NCBI RefSeq assembly: GCF_026230105.1
Contig: NC_079474.1
Span: 32,006,294-32,070,293 of the forward strand
Length of the DNA stretch: 64,000 nt
DNA from: Diorhabda sublineata
Lineage: Eukaryota > Arthropoda > Insecta > Coleoptera > Chrysomelidae
Direction: 5' to 3'
How positions within the stretch are numbered: position 1 is the first letter of the stretch; each line of letters opens with the position of its first letter. Below the pieces are notes generated by a model, which worked only from the letters and a program-made list of their open reading frames with translations, did not search any database and was not told where the DNA came from. This document shows positions 10,641 to 22,500 of the stretch, piece after piece. Position numbers and translations under genes: made by a program.

Positions 10641-11635
10641 AATACATATATGGGTTTACCACTCTCTATTCGCAATTGTAACCACATCTCCGACATTATG
10701 GCGATCCAATCAGAATAACGTAGAGAAAGATATATGGATACAGCGATAATTTTTCTGTCCCGTACTTGGCTCACTCTATTCTTTGTATTAACTCTATGAT
10801 TTAATACGTTGCATAATTGACACAACATAACCTATACAAATGCAGAGTGAGAAATATACTTATAAACAAAGTTTAAGTTGAACATTTAATTTCTAACTGG
10901 TAACAAAACAACGCATCAAAAATGTCACTAACTCAAGTTTAATGTAATTTGTACAATTTTGAATAATAGTTGGTCAATTCAAATTTTGTTAACCTAGTGC
11001 AACATTTTAAAATGAAGTAGATACAGGTGTGGTAATCTATTTGTTATTGTTTATGGTGTAGTTGTGGTATGAAAATATGTTTTTGAATGTAAAAAGATTA
11101 ACTTTAATAACCTTATTTCAATTTTTATACACATTCGAATAAAAAATAATATATGTTACGATCGAAATCTATGTTTGGAACCACCAAACTTCTTTTCGTT
11201 CTTGAACCAATCAACTAATATTTTTGGAAACACTCTGTATTGAAAAGCAAATAAATTTGTTACGAAGAAGCTGTATATGTTATATTCTGTGTTAGCTTTT
11301 ATTACAAGAGATTTATTTGGAAATTTTTCGAAAATTAATTGGAATCGTAATAATTTCTTTTCAAATACTGATGACAAAATGTGATAGAATAAACTTTCGT
11401 GCATTTTGTTGTTGAATTTATCATATCAATGCTCAAAATTTGTTACTGTGGTAAATGTGAGCTTCCCCCAAAAATTGTATTCGCCTCTGATACCTTTTTA
11501 TACAAGAGGCATCATCAAGGACAAAATAAAAAATGTAAAAAACTTACTTTGTTTTTATTATCCTACACAATTCCTTGAAAGATATCACTCAAATTTGTTT
11601 TCAAAATTCAATAAATAAGGGATTATAATATATAC
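10641..11635. other. No gene seen
   Basis: Very AT-rich. Short frames on both strands (for example 11,156-11,404 minus) have composition typical of chance frames in AT-rich DNA and no recognisable motif. Confidence 0.4.
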
Positions 11636-11637
11636 AA

Positions 11638-11760
11638 GGTGTGGCTATTAAATAATGAGACTGGTTGTATGAAATATTTTATTTTGATATTATGTATATA
11701 TATTATCACCTTCAATATATACCCCTCCCATAACCATACATCGTAAATCCGGACTGATTC
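11638..11760 (-). pseudogene. Mariner-like transposase C-terminal tail and terminus
   Basis: The minus strand from about 11,748 reads RCMVMGGVYIEGDNIY, a stop, then YQNKIFHTTSLII and a terminal stop near 11,655. The frame ends within the terminal GTGTGGCTATTAAATAATG. 'Rw.kCi...GdYiegd..y' followed by a short hydrophobic end is the usual C-terminus of mariner transposases whose last codons overlap the element end. Only about 110 bp remain. The rest of the element is absent or unrecognisable. Confidence 0.55.
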
Positions 11761-12250
11761 GTTGGTTTCGTAATTTTTAGCTTCTCTATTTGACACTAGA
11801 TGGCGAAAAAAAATTTTTTACTTAGTGTGTCTTTACTATTACGGTTATTAATGTTATTTTAACTGCTGTTCATAAAGTATTGAATCTTTTTATTATTATT
11901 GTTTTATAAACTTTTTTATGTGCAGTATTAAACGCGATTTTATCATATTATATGCATACCTCTCGCTCTGTTTCATTATTATGTAATGCGATATGATTTC
12001 TCGTTAACGCGATAGATGGCGCCACCATAAATGCATTCGAATGATTATGACTTAAAATACGGAAAATCCAAAATCCGGAACTAATCCTTTCCGGATTTTC
12101 GATGTTGTACTGTATTTGAGAATTTTACACATTTCATGTTTCTCTAGTTTATTTTGTTCGTTGTTCAGGTTTCACATACTTAGAAAAATCATAACTAAAG
12201 AAAATCGATTTCTACACTGCCTTGATAAATAAAACAAGACAAATTTTTTC
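11761..12250. other. No gene; probable pogo-type terminus
   Basis: At 12,085-12,112 the text TCCGGATTTTCGATG ends in TGTACTG followed by TA, resembling the right end of a CAGTA-type pogo element. The matching left end was not found. No coding segment is seen. Confidence 0.35.
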
Positions 12251-12255
12251 AAACA

Positions 12256-12480
12256 TATTTATTTATTTCACAAAACCTTCAAATGATTACTGTTGCATAT
12301 AATACCAGTTATCTGTGTATCACAAATAATTTTGTAAACTATAAAAAACATGCCTTTCTACCATAAATATTCTATTGACTATTACAACCTGTCAAATGCA
12401 TTAATTAGAAACAGATTGGTTTTATTTAAACATAATGTACAGTCAATTTTAAGTGAATATATTTTAAGACTCTATGAGTC
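12256..12480 (-). other. Tom22 3' untranslated region
   Basis: The minus strand downstream of the Tom22 stop carries overlapping AATAAA signals at about 12,256-12,266. This is consistent with a 3' UTR of about 215 bp. The end is inferred from the signal only. Confidence 0.5.
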
Positions 12481-13159
12481 TCAACTCTTCTGTTGAGAGG
12501 GCATAGGAGGCATAATGGGAGGAGGTACTCCTCCCGATATAGCTGAATTAGGTCCTAGCAATAACTGTTTTTGCTGATTTTTCTGCATTTCTTCCATTTG
12601 TGCTCTTTCGACTTCAAATATAACGGGTGCAAATAATATAATTGATGTGCTGAAAATTACCCATGTTGCACTTCTCGAAAAGCTGTAAGCAAATTTAATA
12701 CCATCTTTAGTATTAACCATAGCCGACCATGTGAAGTTTCTAATGGGTTCAGGAAACATTTCTGTTAAGCCCCACAACCTTTCAGACAACGTTTCATCTG
12801 GCTAGAAATAAGTATATTATTTCAATTAGAAAATAGTATATAAGAAGATAAAGTACACTTTTATAATATTTCACAACACAAAGTTATCTAACGAATCAAC
12901 AGAATATTTACAATTCTTGGTGACCTATTTCTCTATTAGTTATACACAATGTAACAATGTGTAAAAAGTAAGGTTATGTATTAACAAAATAAATTATGAT
13001 TATATCACCAACGATTACCTCGTCATCTTCGCTATCTTCAATTTCAGGACGTTTTTTTTCTACTGAACCATTTTGACTACTACTTTCAGGTTCTTGGGAT
13101 TGTGATCCTTCTTGAGATTCCATCCCACTGTCTCGTTCGTAATCTTCAGCAGGTGCCAT
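12481..13159 (-). CDS. Tom22: Mitochondrial import receptor subunit TOM22
   Basis: Two exons joined in phase 0: 13,159-13,019 (47 codons) and 12,801-12,481 (106 codons plus stop), giving 153 aa. The human protein is about 142 aa. Tom22 is the tail-anchored central receptor of the outer-membrane TOM complex and docks Tom20 and the Tom40 pore. Residues 1-50 are strongly acidic, as expected of the cytosolic presequence-binding part. DETLSERLWGLTEMFPE (about 49-65) is the family signature. A single membrane segment follows at about 90-109, then a Q-rich intermembrane-space tail ending in a proline-rich stretch. The donor at 13,018 (GAG|GTAATC) was chosen because a second candidate further downstream would put a stop after the splice. 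It is divergent from EMRE, 683 bp away. Confidence 0.93.
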
Positions 13160-13842
13160 AAGACAATATTGAATTTATTTATTGAATAACTGTATGAGAC
13201 TAATATAAATTATCAGTAGACGTTAATAAATCATGAAAAACAATAATTAATGGATAATTTAACGATGAATGAAAGATCACGAATAACTAAGAGAGTATGT
13301 GCAAAGAATGCGCGTGCGCTTTATCATACATACAAAAATTATAATAAATTGAATAAATTTCGATACTCACATATCAGAAAACAAATCCGTTGAAATTTGA
13401 TGCGAAATTTGTATTAAATTTTTTATGTCACTCAAATTATGACTTAATACAAAATATCATAAAAAAATATTGAACTGAAAGTGTAACTTGAAGCTTATTC
13501 GAAAGAGACTTCTTCTCAACCATAGATTAATCATATCTACTGTCTCAACTAAGTGATCGCGTAAGATATACAGCCACTATTTTAATTTTTTTTATATTAG
13601 TTTATATCAATAATATTCAAAATCCTTACGTATGATAATAAGCAAAAATTGACGTATTCTCATAAGCAACTGATTTATTGGACATATAGATGAGAACTTA
13701 ATAAATATTAGAATTCGCTTAGGAAAGTTAAGTAGGATAAGACCTATAACATAAATTAAAAAAGAAGTTATTAGATTGTGTGTCGGTTGACCTAAATTTA
13801 ACTCTAATTATCTGAGAGTATTTTTATTTCGATTTTACAAAC
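13160..13842. promoter_or_regulatory. Shared divergent interval of Tom22 and EMRE
   Basis: The two start codons face away from each other across 683 bp, so both promoters and 5' UTRs must lie here or in an overlapping part. A slightly GC-richer patch (GAATGCGCGTGCGC at about 13,305-13,320) stands out in otherwise AT-rich DNA and resembles NRF-1-type GC boxes. Transcription starts cannot be placed from sequence alone. Confidence 0.5.
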
Positions 13843-14112
13843 ATGTTATCACGATTTGGTGTACTTTATAAACCTGTTTATATGTTAAAAATTCATCCCA
13901 ACGTTAATCAAAATTTAATTAGAAATGGTGTAACCAATAAACATGGAGTTGTTTTACAAGAACCTCATAAAACGTCCTTTGGAATTTTAAAAATATTTAT
14001 TACTGTAACGTCGGGATTACTAATAGGAGCAGCAATAAGCAAAAATATAGCCAATTTCCTAGAAGAAAATGATCTCTTTGTACCATCTGATGATGACGAC
14101 GACGATGACTAA
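13843..14112 (+). CDS. EMRE: Essential MCU regulator EMRE, mitochondrial
   Basis: A single 89-codon exon. EMRE (SMDT1) is the small single-pass inner-membrane subunit that opens the mitochondrial calcium uniporter pore and couples it to the MICU gatekeepers. Residues 1-40 are basic and poor in acidic residues, fitting a matrix-targeting presequence. KTSFGILKIF (about 43-52) corresponds to the conserved stretch that contacts MCU. One membrane helix spans about 47-66 with small residues (SGLLIGAAIS) typical of tight helix packing. NFLEENDLFVPSDD followed by a run of aspartates closes the protein; the poly-aspartate tail is the MICU1-binding end. It is slightly shorter than the human protein (107 aa) because of a shorter presequence. 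An AATAAA lies near 14,470. Confidence 0.93.
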   Translation: MLSRFGVLYKPVYMLKIHPNVNQNLIRNGVTNKHGVVLQEPHKTSFGILKIFITVTSGLLIGAAISKNIANFLEENDLFVPSDDDDDDD

Positions 14113-16554
14113 TTTTTGAAACACTAGGTAGTTTTAAATTTTTATTTATATACCTCATTACTTTGTTATCTACGTGGTACCTTTATTTGCTAATTATATT
14201 TTTATGGCTTTCTTCCAGTGAAATAGAAGCTTTAGTTATTTGAATCTCATTGCGATTTTTATTGAATCTCCTTCCTACGTATTCCTAGCACAACTTCATT
14301 TATTTGATTTCTGTGAGGAATATTTGTCTACAGGGCAAATACATTCCGTCTATACTCAATATTAATTAATTTATTGTGAAAATGTTAAAATATTTTTGAT
14401 ATAATGCCTTAATATTGGGTTTATGTGTCTACTTATAAAAAAAACTATTAATTTTCCTTGCAAAGTGAAAATAAAAGTTTTTGATTCATCTTGGACAATT
14501 GATGGAAACTGTGGAACCTATTAAACCATATCATTATCAGTTCACTGCCTCTATATTAGCTTTTTCTCAAATCATTTCATGTTTTTCAGCTGCTTTTTAG
14601 AACTGGACCAGAAATTTTTTGTCGTATGATTTAAATGTACAACCAAATTATTTTGCAATACTAAAAGGATAGATAATATGGTAAAGAAGTACTTCTTAAC
14701 TGAAAGTAACTTTAGCATCTATGGATACCAGAACAGAAGCCAATCATATTCCCTTATATATAAATGATATCAGTAAATTCATTACAATTTTAACTGTAGA
14801 ATTTTTATTAGTTATAAGTTATAAGATGAAGCTGAAAGTAGAGCCCAAAGAAATCAGTCGAACTCTGAAAATACAGTGCCAAATCAAAACGCTGGTCAAA
14901 TTTTGTTTATTAAAATTCCCTAAAAATTTAATTAGGATTGGATTAAATCTTATTGAAATGAATTATTTGAGAAAGTTGTATAAAAAAAATGATCAAAGAA
15001 CAATAAAATCGTGCAATTTCTATGTTTAACTTTACAAAGAAACAGTCGAATCCAAAAAAAGTGATACGATAACTTGGAAGGAAAACGAAAAAAAATGGAA
15101 GGCGTTAGTAAGATAATTTAATGATGAAAATAACTAAAATGGTCATGTTTTTGATAGAACAACAACAAAATAAAAAAATGTGAGAAAATCTAAAAGTTCG
15201 CTCTAAAACTAATAACTTTTTGTTTTCTAGGGCGCATCTACAATGTTGATAATTTCCTCATTATTATCGTCGGCTTCATCAAATATAAAGATTAAATCTT
15301 CAAATTCTACCAAAACCATTTATAATATTGTAAAAATGTAAACAATATGAAAAAGTTAGATTTGCATCCTCCGTTTAATGAAGATTAAACTACCCTCAGA
15401 CCGCCGATAACGTTTAGACCGAAGATTTTCATTAAACAACATTTATAAAACATGAAAAAACTGGTAATGGTAGTTTTAACTGATGTTTGATGCACTTATA
15501 AAATTGGGTCTTGGACACTCAGAACACTATTGGTTACAAAAAGTAGAATAAATTCTCAAATTTTATTAATTCTTCCCCTGATTCATCTTCAAACATTTGT
15601 TTCATTCAGAATCATTACCTGCTAATAATAAAAGGTGTGCTCAAAGCTTATAGATTCTTCCCCCAAATTCATATTCTGACATTTATATATCATAAAAAAA
15701 TAGATTTGTTGTACAGAATAATTATCACCTATCTAATCAATATCATTGTTATCCAAAAATAAGATTCAACACAAGTATTTTGGTTATAAATTTTGACTAG
15801 GACCTTATTCGGCTCTGGGTTTTCCTTGTTTGACTGATTCCTGTGGTCGCTAATTTCAGCTCGTTAACACCAAGTTGTTGAAGAATTTTCAATTTACTAT
15901 AAATATCTGTAATTGGGGGATCTCAATGGATTTACAAAGGAGATATTTATTAAAAACTCTTACCAACAGAGGTCTTTGAGTGCAACAGTACTGGTGGATA
16001 ATTAGAATTATAAATAGAAAATGTTTTTTCACAAGTACAGTGCCCTTTTAATAAAGTTTCACTGTATGTATCTCACTATTCTTCCCACTGATTTAATTTA
16101 CTGATTACAATTTTCTATCAGTTGAAATAGAAATAAAACACAAGATTGTTAAAATAGTGTGTATTATTTTAAAAAATTGTAAACACGGCCAAACATCAGT
16201 TGAGTTGAACTTTAAAATCAGTTTTTTTTGGAATTAAGTCGATCCAAAGAATAAAATTGAATGAACCATATGACATTTAATATTTAATAATATTAATTTT
16301 TTAATATGACATTCAATCTATTAAAAGAGGATTTGTATGAAAATTTTGTCAATAAATAAATACCAATTAAAAAAAAGTTTCATAAACGATTTTTAATAGC
16401 TATAAATTTGAAATTAAATATGGAGTAAATTATTACAATGTGAAAAATATAAACTATAAATTGAATATCAAGCAATTTTTTTGGTATACTAAAACAAATA
16501 GTTGGAGCAAAATTTTTCTGAAATATATAATAAATACATATATATGTGATAATA
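14113..16554. other. Intergenic, no gene supported
   Basis: This contains the EMRE 3' UTR (to about 14,490) and presumably the fliI 3' UTR below 16,555. A plus-strand frame at 14,721-15,029 (102 codons) and a small acidic minus-strand frame around 15,321-15,231 show no recognisable family and very AT-rich codon use. Near 16,275-16,320 ATGACATTTAATATTTAAT and its near-inverse form a small AT-rich hairpin. Confidence 0.5.
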
Positions 16555-19500
16555 CTATTCTGGGGGTTTTTTATGGAGCCCCCAACCATGGAAACACTTG
16601 GTAAATCTGGTCGATTCTTTATTTTTCAGTGTTAAAAATAGTTTCCTGGGTCTATCAGGCTGTTTAGCTCTAGTATGTTGAATGTAAACCTATAAAAACA
16701 TAATTTAATGAAAAAAAAAAAGAAATATTTACCATATTATATTAATTAATCTAACAAGAAAACCCAAAACATAGATTTAAAGTTTCCTCCAAAATATGTA
16801 GACTCTTCTAGACACCACTCCTTCGAAATACCTCAGCCTTTTGTTGATACAGACAGGTCATTTGCAAAATAGATACTCTACTGTCTCTATGGTTTATGCA
16901 GTTGTAGTTCACTGCCATATCTATCAAATGGTATTTGAGGAAGCGGTTATCTGTCAGAAGACCAACCACTAGTTTAAAGTCATTTCTGGATGTCTCGAGT
17001 AATTCATATGACTTATTAAATATGATTATGAATCTGGTTGGGTTTCCTCATTGTTTCTGTTAGTTCTTAGCATTTATTACACTCCCAATCTAGCTTAAAA
17101 TTGCACTCAAAATCACTTTGCTATTGAAGAAAATGTAAATGTATTGTCTAATGATGTCCCTATTTTAATACTCCTGAACATTTATGTTTATTACCAGCAG
17201 CTCTGCCTGAAAAAATAGTGGAATGGTCTAAAAAATACCTAATACAGCTCCTTGAGGTAAGTTTGAACCACCAAGGTGCATTTAAAGCTTTAGGAAGATA
17301 TTTAATGATCCATCATTGGCAGTAATTAATAACTACTTCAGAGGAGATATCTACAACCATCATGCTATGGATTTGGTTCATTTGTTTGTCATTGCTTTTT
17401 AGTTATATCAATCCTAAAATCCTCGGGTGACCTTTAAGATGTTTCTATCTGGATTAAACGCACTTATATATTTTTATTTAACAATTATTTCAGATCTCGG
17501 ATTAAAGGGATTTTATTTATGCTTGAATCAGGCATTTATAATAAAAATTCTAACACCATTACTCAAGAGTCGGGCAGTGTATCTAGGAAATACTTACTTG
17601 GGCAGATTTTACTGCCAATTTTATTTCTACTTCACTACATTTAGCTCCTAACCATAAAAATACCTGTTCACCGTTATCGAGAATCATAATATCATCATCA
17701 GCTAAGTCATCCTGAAGAAAAAAAAAATATTTGAAATAATTTTTGTATTTTATATATTTCCCCTTACCTGACAGAAATCTGAACATTTTTCAGAAACAAT
17801 AAAATATCCTTTTTCGTTGGAGCATCTAAATAACCTTGTATATTCCATAAACGTTGCATCTTGATCGTACGGTTTTTTGCCGCCGAGACCTAACCAGAAA
17901 AAGTTATCCGGTTCCTCACCTTCGGATAATACTTGTAACGTCACCCAAGGGCTGTTGAACATTTCTTCTGCTATTTCTTGTATTAACCTAGCTTCGTCCG
18001 GATCACTTTTAGAACCTATCCATACATATACAATACCAGAATCATCTTCTTGTTCAAACGGAACATTAAGAATATAACTAAAATCGAAAAAATATCAAAT
18101 TTAACCGAATTATTGTGAGGATACACTTACCAAAACGCTGAATTTAAATAAGAAGCATTGGGTTGGATCTGTACTAATCTTGTATACAAAGCACTACCAT
18201 TCGATCTAAGATGATAAAATTCAACCTCTTTTTTATTTGATTTTTTATTTCTCTTTCCTTGTTTGATGATAAATTTTCTCTTGAAATGTGCCATGAATTT
18301 CATGTTCTCTTGTTGTTGATATGTTCTCAAAACTTCCAATTTATCTTGGAAAAGAGCTTTAAATTTCTTTTGCAATGTAAAAGTGAACGTAAGCCAACCC
18401 ATATTAGATGCATCTCTACCTTGCCAGAAATAACAGACCCATTGGAAATCATCCATTTCATCCTCTAGTGCTGTTTCATCAGTATCGTCCCAATAACGAC
18501 ATAAGAATACGTAACAATCTTGGGAATAGAATGTACCTTAAAATAAAATTATCAACTTCACATTATAAATGTAATTTAATACATACCTAATTCTTCTTCT
18601 GGCAATCTCACAAACTTCTTTCCTTCCAAAACGAAAGCTTCCATTGCTTCTAAGTCTTCATTCCACTCTTCCATCAATTGTTGAGCTTCTGATAGAGGCA
18701 TTGGCGGTTGCCTAGGTGTGAAAAGGGCAGTTAAATCTGCTTTAGTCTCTTGTTGTTGTGCCCATTTTATTAGATCAACGCCTGTTTTCTTCACAGATTC
18801 AGCAGTCCTAGTGAAATCTACTGCAATCACCTCGTCCCATCCTATAAACTTGGATTTGAATATCTGAAAAATAAAATTATATATATTAATTATAAAATTA
18901 ACACTCCTATTTATTATCTTTGTAAACCTATAGATACTTTTTGTCCTTCAGAAATTTGTCATAAGGATCATTTACAATGAATATAAAAACACCAATTGCA
19001 GTGAAATCTTCAAAAAACTTGAAATATTGCCAATTCCTCGTTTGCACATTCTAGAAATCTTAAAAAAAACACACAAAAACAAATGTACTAATTGTATACA
19101 TATGGGGTCAATAAACTATTTACCTATATTTCCGTCTCTTCCGTCGTTTTTTGTTGAGAACATATTTAATGACTTAGTGATACATTTAAACATTTTATCT
19201 AAAACATTTTCAATTGATTTACATACCTGAGTTTCGGTTCCTTCTCTGACTCTTGTAACTCGTGCGTAATCCGGTCTGTCTATCATATTGAACAATTCCT
19301 CTGATAATTTGACAGCAGCGGCATTTACAAGTCTAGTAGATTTCTTACCAATCCTTACATATAAAAAAAAGTTTTTATTAATTATATGTAGAGTAAGAAT
19401 TATGTGAGTATAAAAAAATTATTATGTACACAAAGTTTTTATTTCTATTTGAATCACTTTTTTATTTTTTGTAGGAGTAGGCAGATTGAGGCTTTAAAAT

Positions 19501-22500
19501 CAACCAATGGGGGTGATTCATAGTTGTTTGGGATTGTCTAGAAAAATTAAACGAATTAGGCAAGAAAAAAAATGTGGCCCTATAATGGGTAGCTGTAACC
19601 TCTGGGTTGTTCAGTATCAAAGCCAGAAAGGGAGACACAATAGATCTAGTGTATATGATATCCCAAAATCCATACAGGGGTGATTAATTGCAAGGAGTAG
19701 GCATATTGAGACCACGGAATTGGATCAATAAATGAATAATGACCCTACCCCACTCCTCTCTTTATAATGGCTCCAAAGTGGGAACAGACACGTCGGAAAT
19801 TTTCAAAATTCCAACACGGTTTAACCCCCACTAGTTCTTTTGTTCAAAACAATTTCAAATGTATATATGAATGTACAATTGATAAACATAAATATGTAAT
19901 GCTGAATCAATTGGTGCTATATTTATTTAGGTACAAATATATACAACAAAAAAAGAACAAATTCACTTACCATACGAAAACATCTAGGTAGCAATCTAAT
20001 ATATACACGTTTTTACTTAAAAGTACCGTATTTACTATTTTGCCTTGGGGCAATTCAACTTGCGGTAGTTCTAAATAACCCATTCCCAACTGTACTTGAT
20101 AAAGTCTCGGAGGCACAGGAACAAAGTCTGGATCGACATGTTCCTATAAATAAGTATTTAGTGTCATTTTATACATTGTGTATAGAAAAAGAAAATAATT
20201 TTTACAAACATAAATACTAAAGAAAACAAAAATCTTACCTTAAATGGTTCTTCCGGTGGCAACCCATCTTCTATACCTAAATGTTTCCAAAAATCTTTAC
20301 TTTCACTACCAGCTGCTTCTGTAATAATTTCTGCTTTGTTCTTTCTTTCGTTTTTGTTAATCTTTTCACACATTAATCTAGATTTTGATTTTAACGTGTT
20401 TTTCGCTTTTTTACCATTCCAAACAAATATAATCATTCCAGTATCCAATATAAATACGAATCTAGGATCTAAAGAAGATACTGAAACTGATACAGGTTCT
20501 AAATGAACTGAAGGTCCAGCCGGGTGGACTCTATATAATCTTGTTTCAAAGTTCTGAAAACATAGAGCAGATTAAGCAAATAATTAGAGAATGTTAATAT
20601 ATTCAAATTCACCATATCTTCAACTGTGTAAAACCCACTGCAAGTTCGGCCTCCTTCAATATAGGTTATAGAAGTTTCAAAAAGACTCAAAAATTCTTCT
20701 GATTCTTCACCTTGTTCTTCTCTGATTGTTCGACATTGGGCTCCTAAATAGTTTCTTAAATTAACTGCATGTATCGCAGAACATGCTTTTTTATCTAGCT
20801 GGAATAAAAATAAAGACATGTTAGTAAAAATACTCACTAAGAAACATTAAACTTTTATTCCTTACTGATGCTTTTCCTCCAATCCAAAAATATATTTCCC
20901 AAGAAAGCGACTGATTTTCATCTAAAGAAGTTTTTAGTACAATATAACAATCGCCTTCGTAAAATTTTCCATATGCTACTTCATCTATGCGGTTTGGTAG
21001 GAAATTTTCAATTTCCCATATAGTAAGACCGGCAACTTGCCCAGCTTCTTCCTCAAAAAATTCTGAATAGTCAAGAGGGGGTTTTTCCAAAGCTTCATCC
21101 CAACGTTTCGGTCTAAAATATAAACAGATTGAAACTTTTCTACTAAATAATGCATTCCAAACATTAATTCAATCAAAAGAAACATACTTACTTTAAAGAT
21201 TCTACCTTAGTGTCTTCCTGGATACTTCTGTTTTTTTCTTTAGCAATATCCTTCATACCTTTCAAAATTTTTGCTTGATCCTGATCTGCTTCCTCGTGAT
21301 CTCTCCTTCCTTTTCTCAAGCGCATTTTTCTTGCTATGGGATCTTTACTTGGATCTATAAAAAATATAAAATACAACAAATTCTTCATTCTGTACGTTAA
21401 ATTATTTAATAAAGTATACTGTACTTTGTACGGGTGTTGGAGCTGGTACATGTGCCCCTGCAAGTCTAAGTTGATTTTGCAAAGAAAAATCGATATTATA
21501 AAATTCAATTCCAGCTCCTCTTGTAGCTTCTACGGGTTTTGGTGGCATAATTAGATCAGGGTTATTCCTCAAATCCAAGGAAACCAAATCTGTTAGAAGA
21601 TGTACAGCATCTGGTAATGTTATTAGTCTATTTGAGCTTAGGTTCAGTTTTTTCAACGATCCACACCTTAAAAAAATTGGTATCAAGAAATTCAAATAGC
21701 TATTTACATAATATAAAAGAAATATATACAACTTCACAAATATGATATTATTTATTTTTATAATTACATTCCAAAATCCCAAAGAGGCTTTAGTGGATTG
21801 AGGTTGAGAAAAAACTATTAGCTGGTGATACAATTGCTTGAATTTCAATATCTTCAAGGCAATGGTCACAAATTGTGAGATATGCCATAGAGCTTAGTGC
21901 GTAAGAGAAAAGCAAAGGTGTGACTTCTAATAATACTATATACTACAAACTATTACTGATCCATTACTATATGCATACATAGGTAGTATGCTTATATGCT
22001 ATGCTTATACTTTCTGTATACTGGGATCATTTTCAATAAACAAAATCTCTACTAATATATATGTTTGATCATGGATGTTCTCTAGCAAGCTATAATCATG
22101 ATATGAATAATGGAGATCCAGCTGCAGGCATCCTGGATGTTAATTCTTTTTTTGTATACTGGAGTGGTCTTACCATAATCTCTAGAAAACTATCTTAAGT
22201 TGAATAACAGAAGCTCAGTTGAAGGTATTCTTACATTCAGCTCTTGAAAAGTAATTCTCATTTGCATCAATCAAATGTCCATTCGTTGACTCTTTAAAAA
22301 GCATAATAGCTATAGCACACTTCTGGATGGTAAAATAATAATTTTGGCAAGCACTAAAGTTATAGTCAGATGACTTGATTTTAATATGAAGCATTTCTTA
22401 AATTTACCCAAATTTGGTCTTTTTGTAACAAAAAGTTTTAATCTTATCAATATTTGAAAAAATCTTATTTTAAGCAGAAATTTTGGGTTGTAGTAGAACT

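Noticed and set aside
14721..15029. 102-codon plus-strand open frame
   Set aside because: Lysine/isoleucine-rich, no recognisable motif, no splice context or promoter; typical of chance frames in AT-rich DNA.
15231..15321. Short acidic minus-strand frame beginning MVLVEFEDLI
   Set aside because: About 30 codons, could be a transposon relic, but no second motif supports it.
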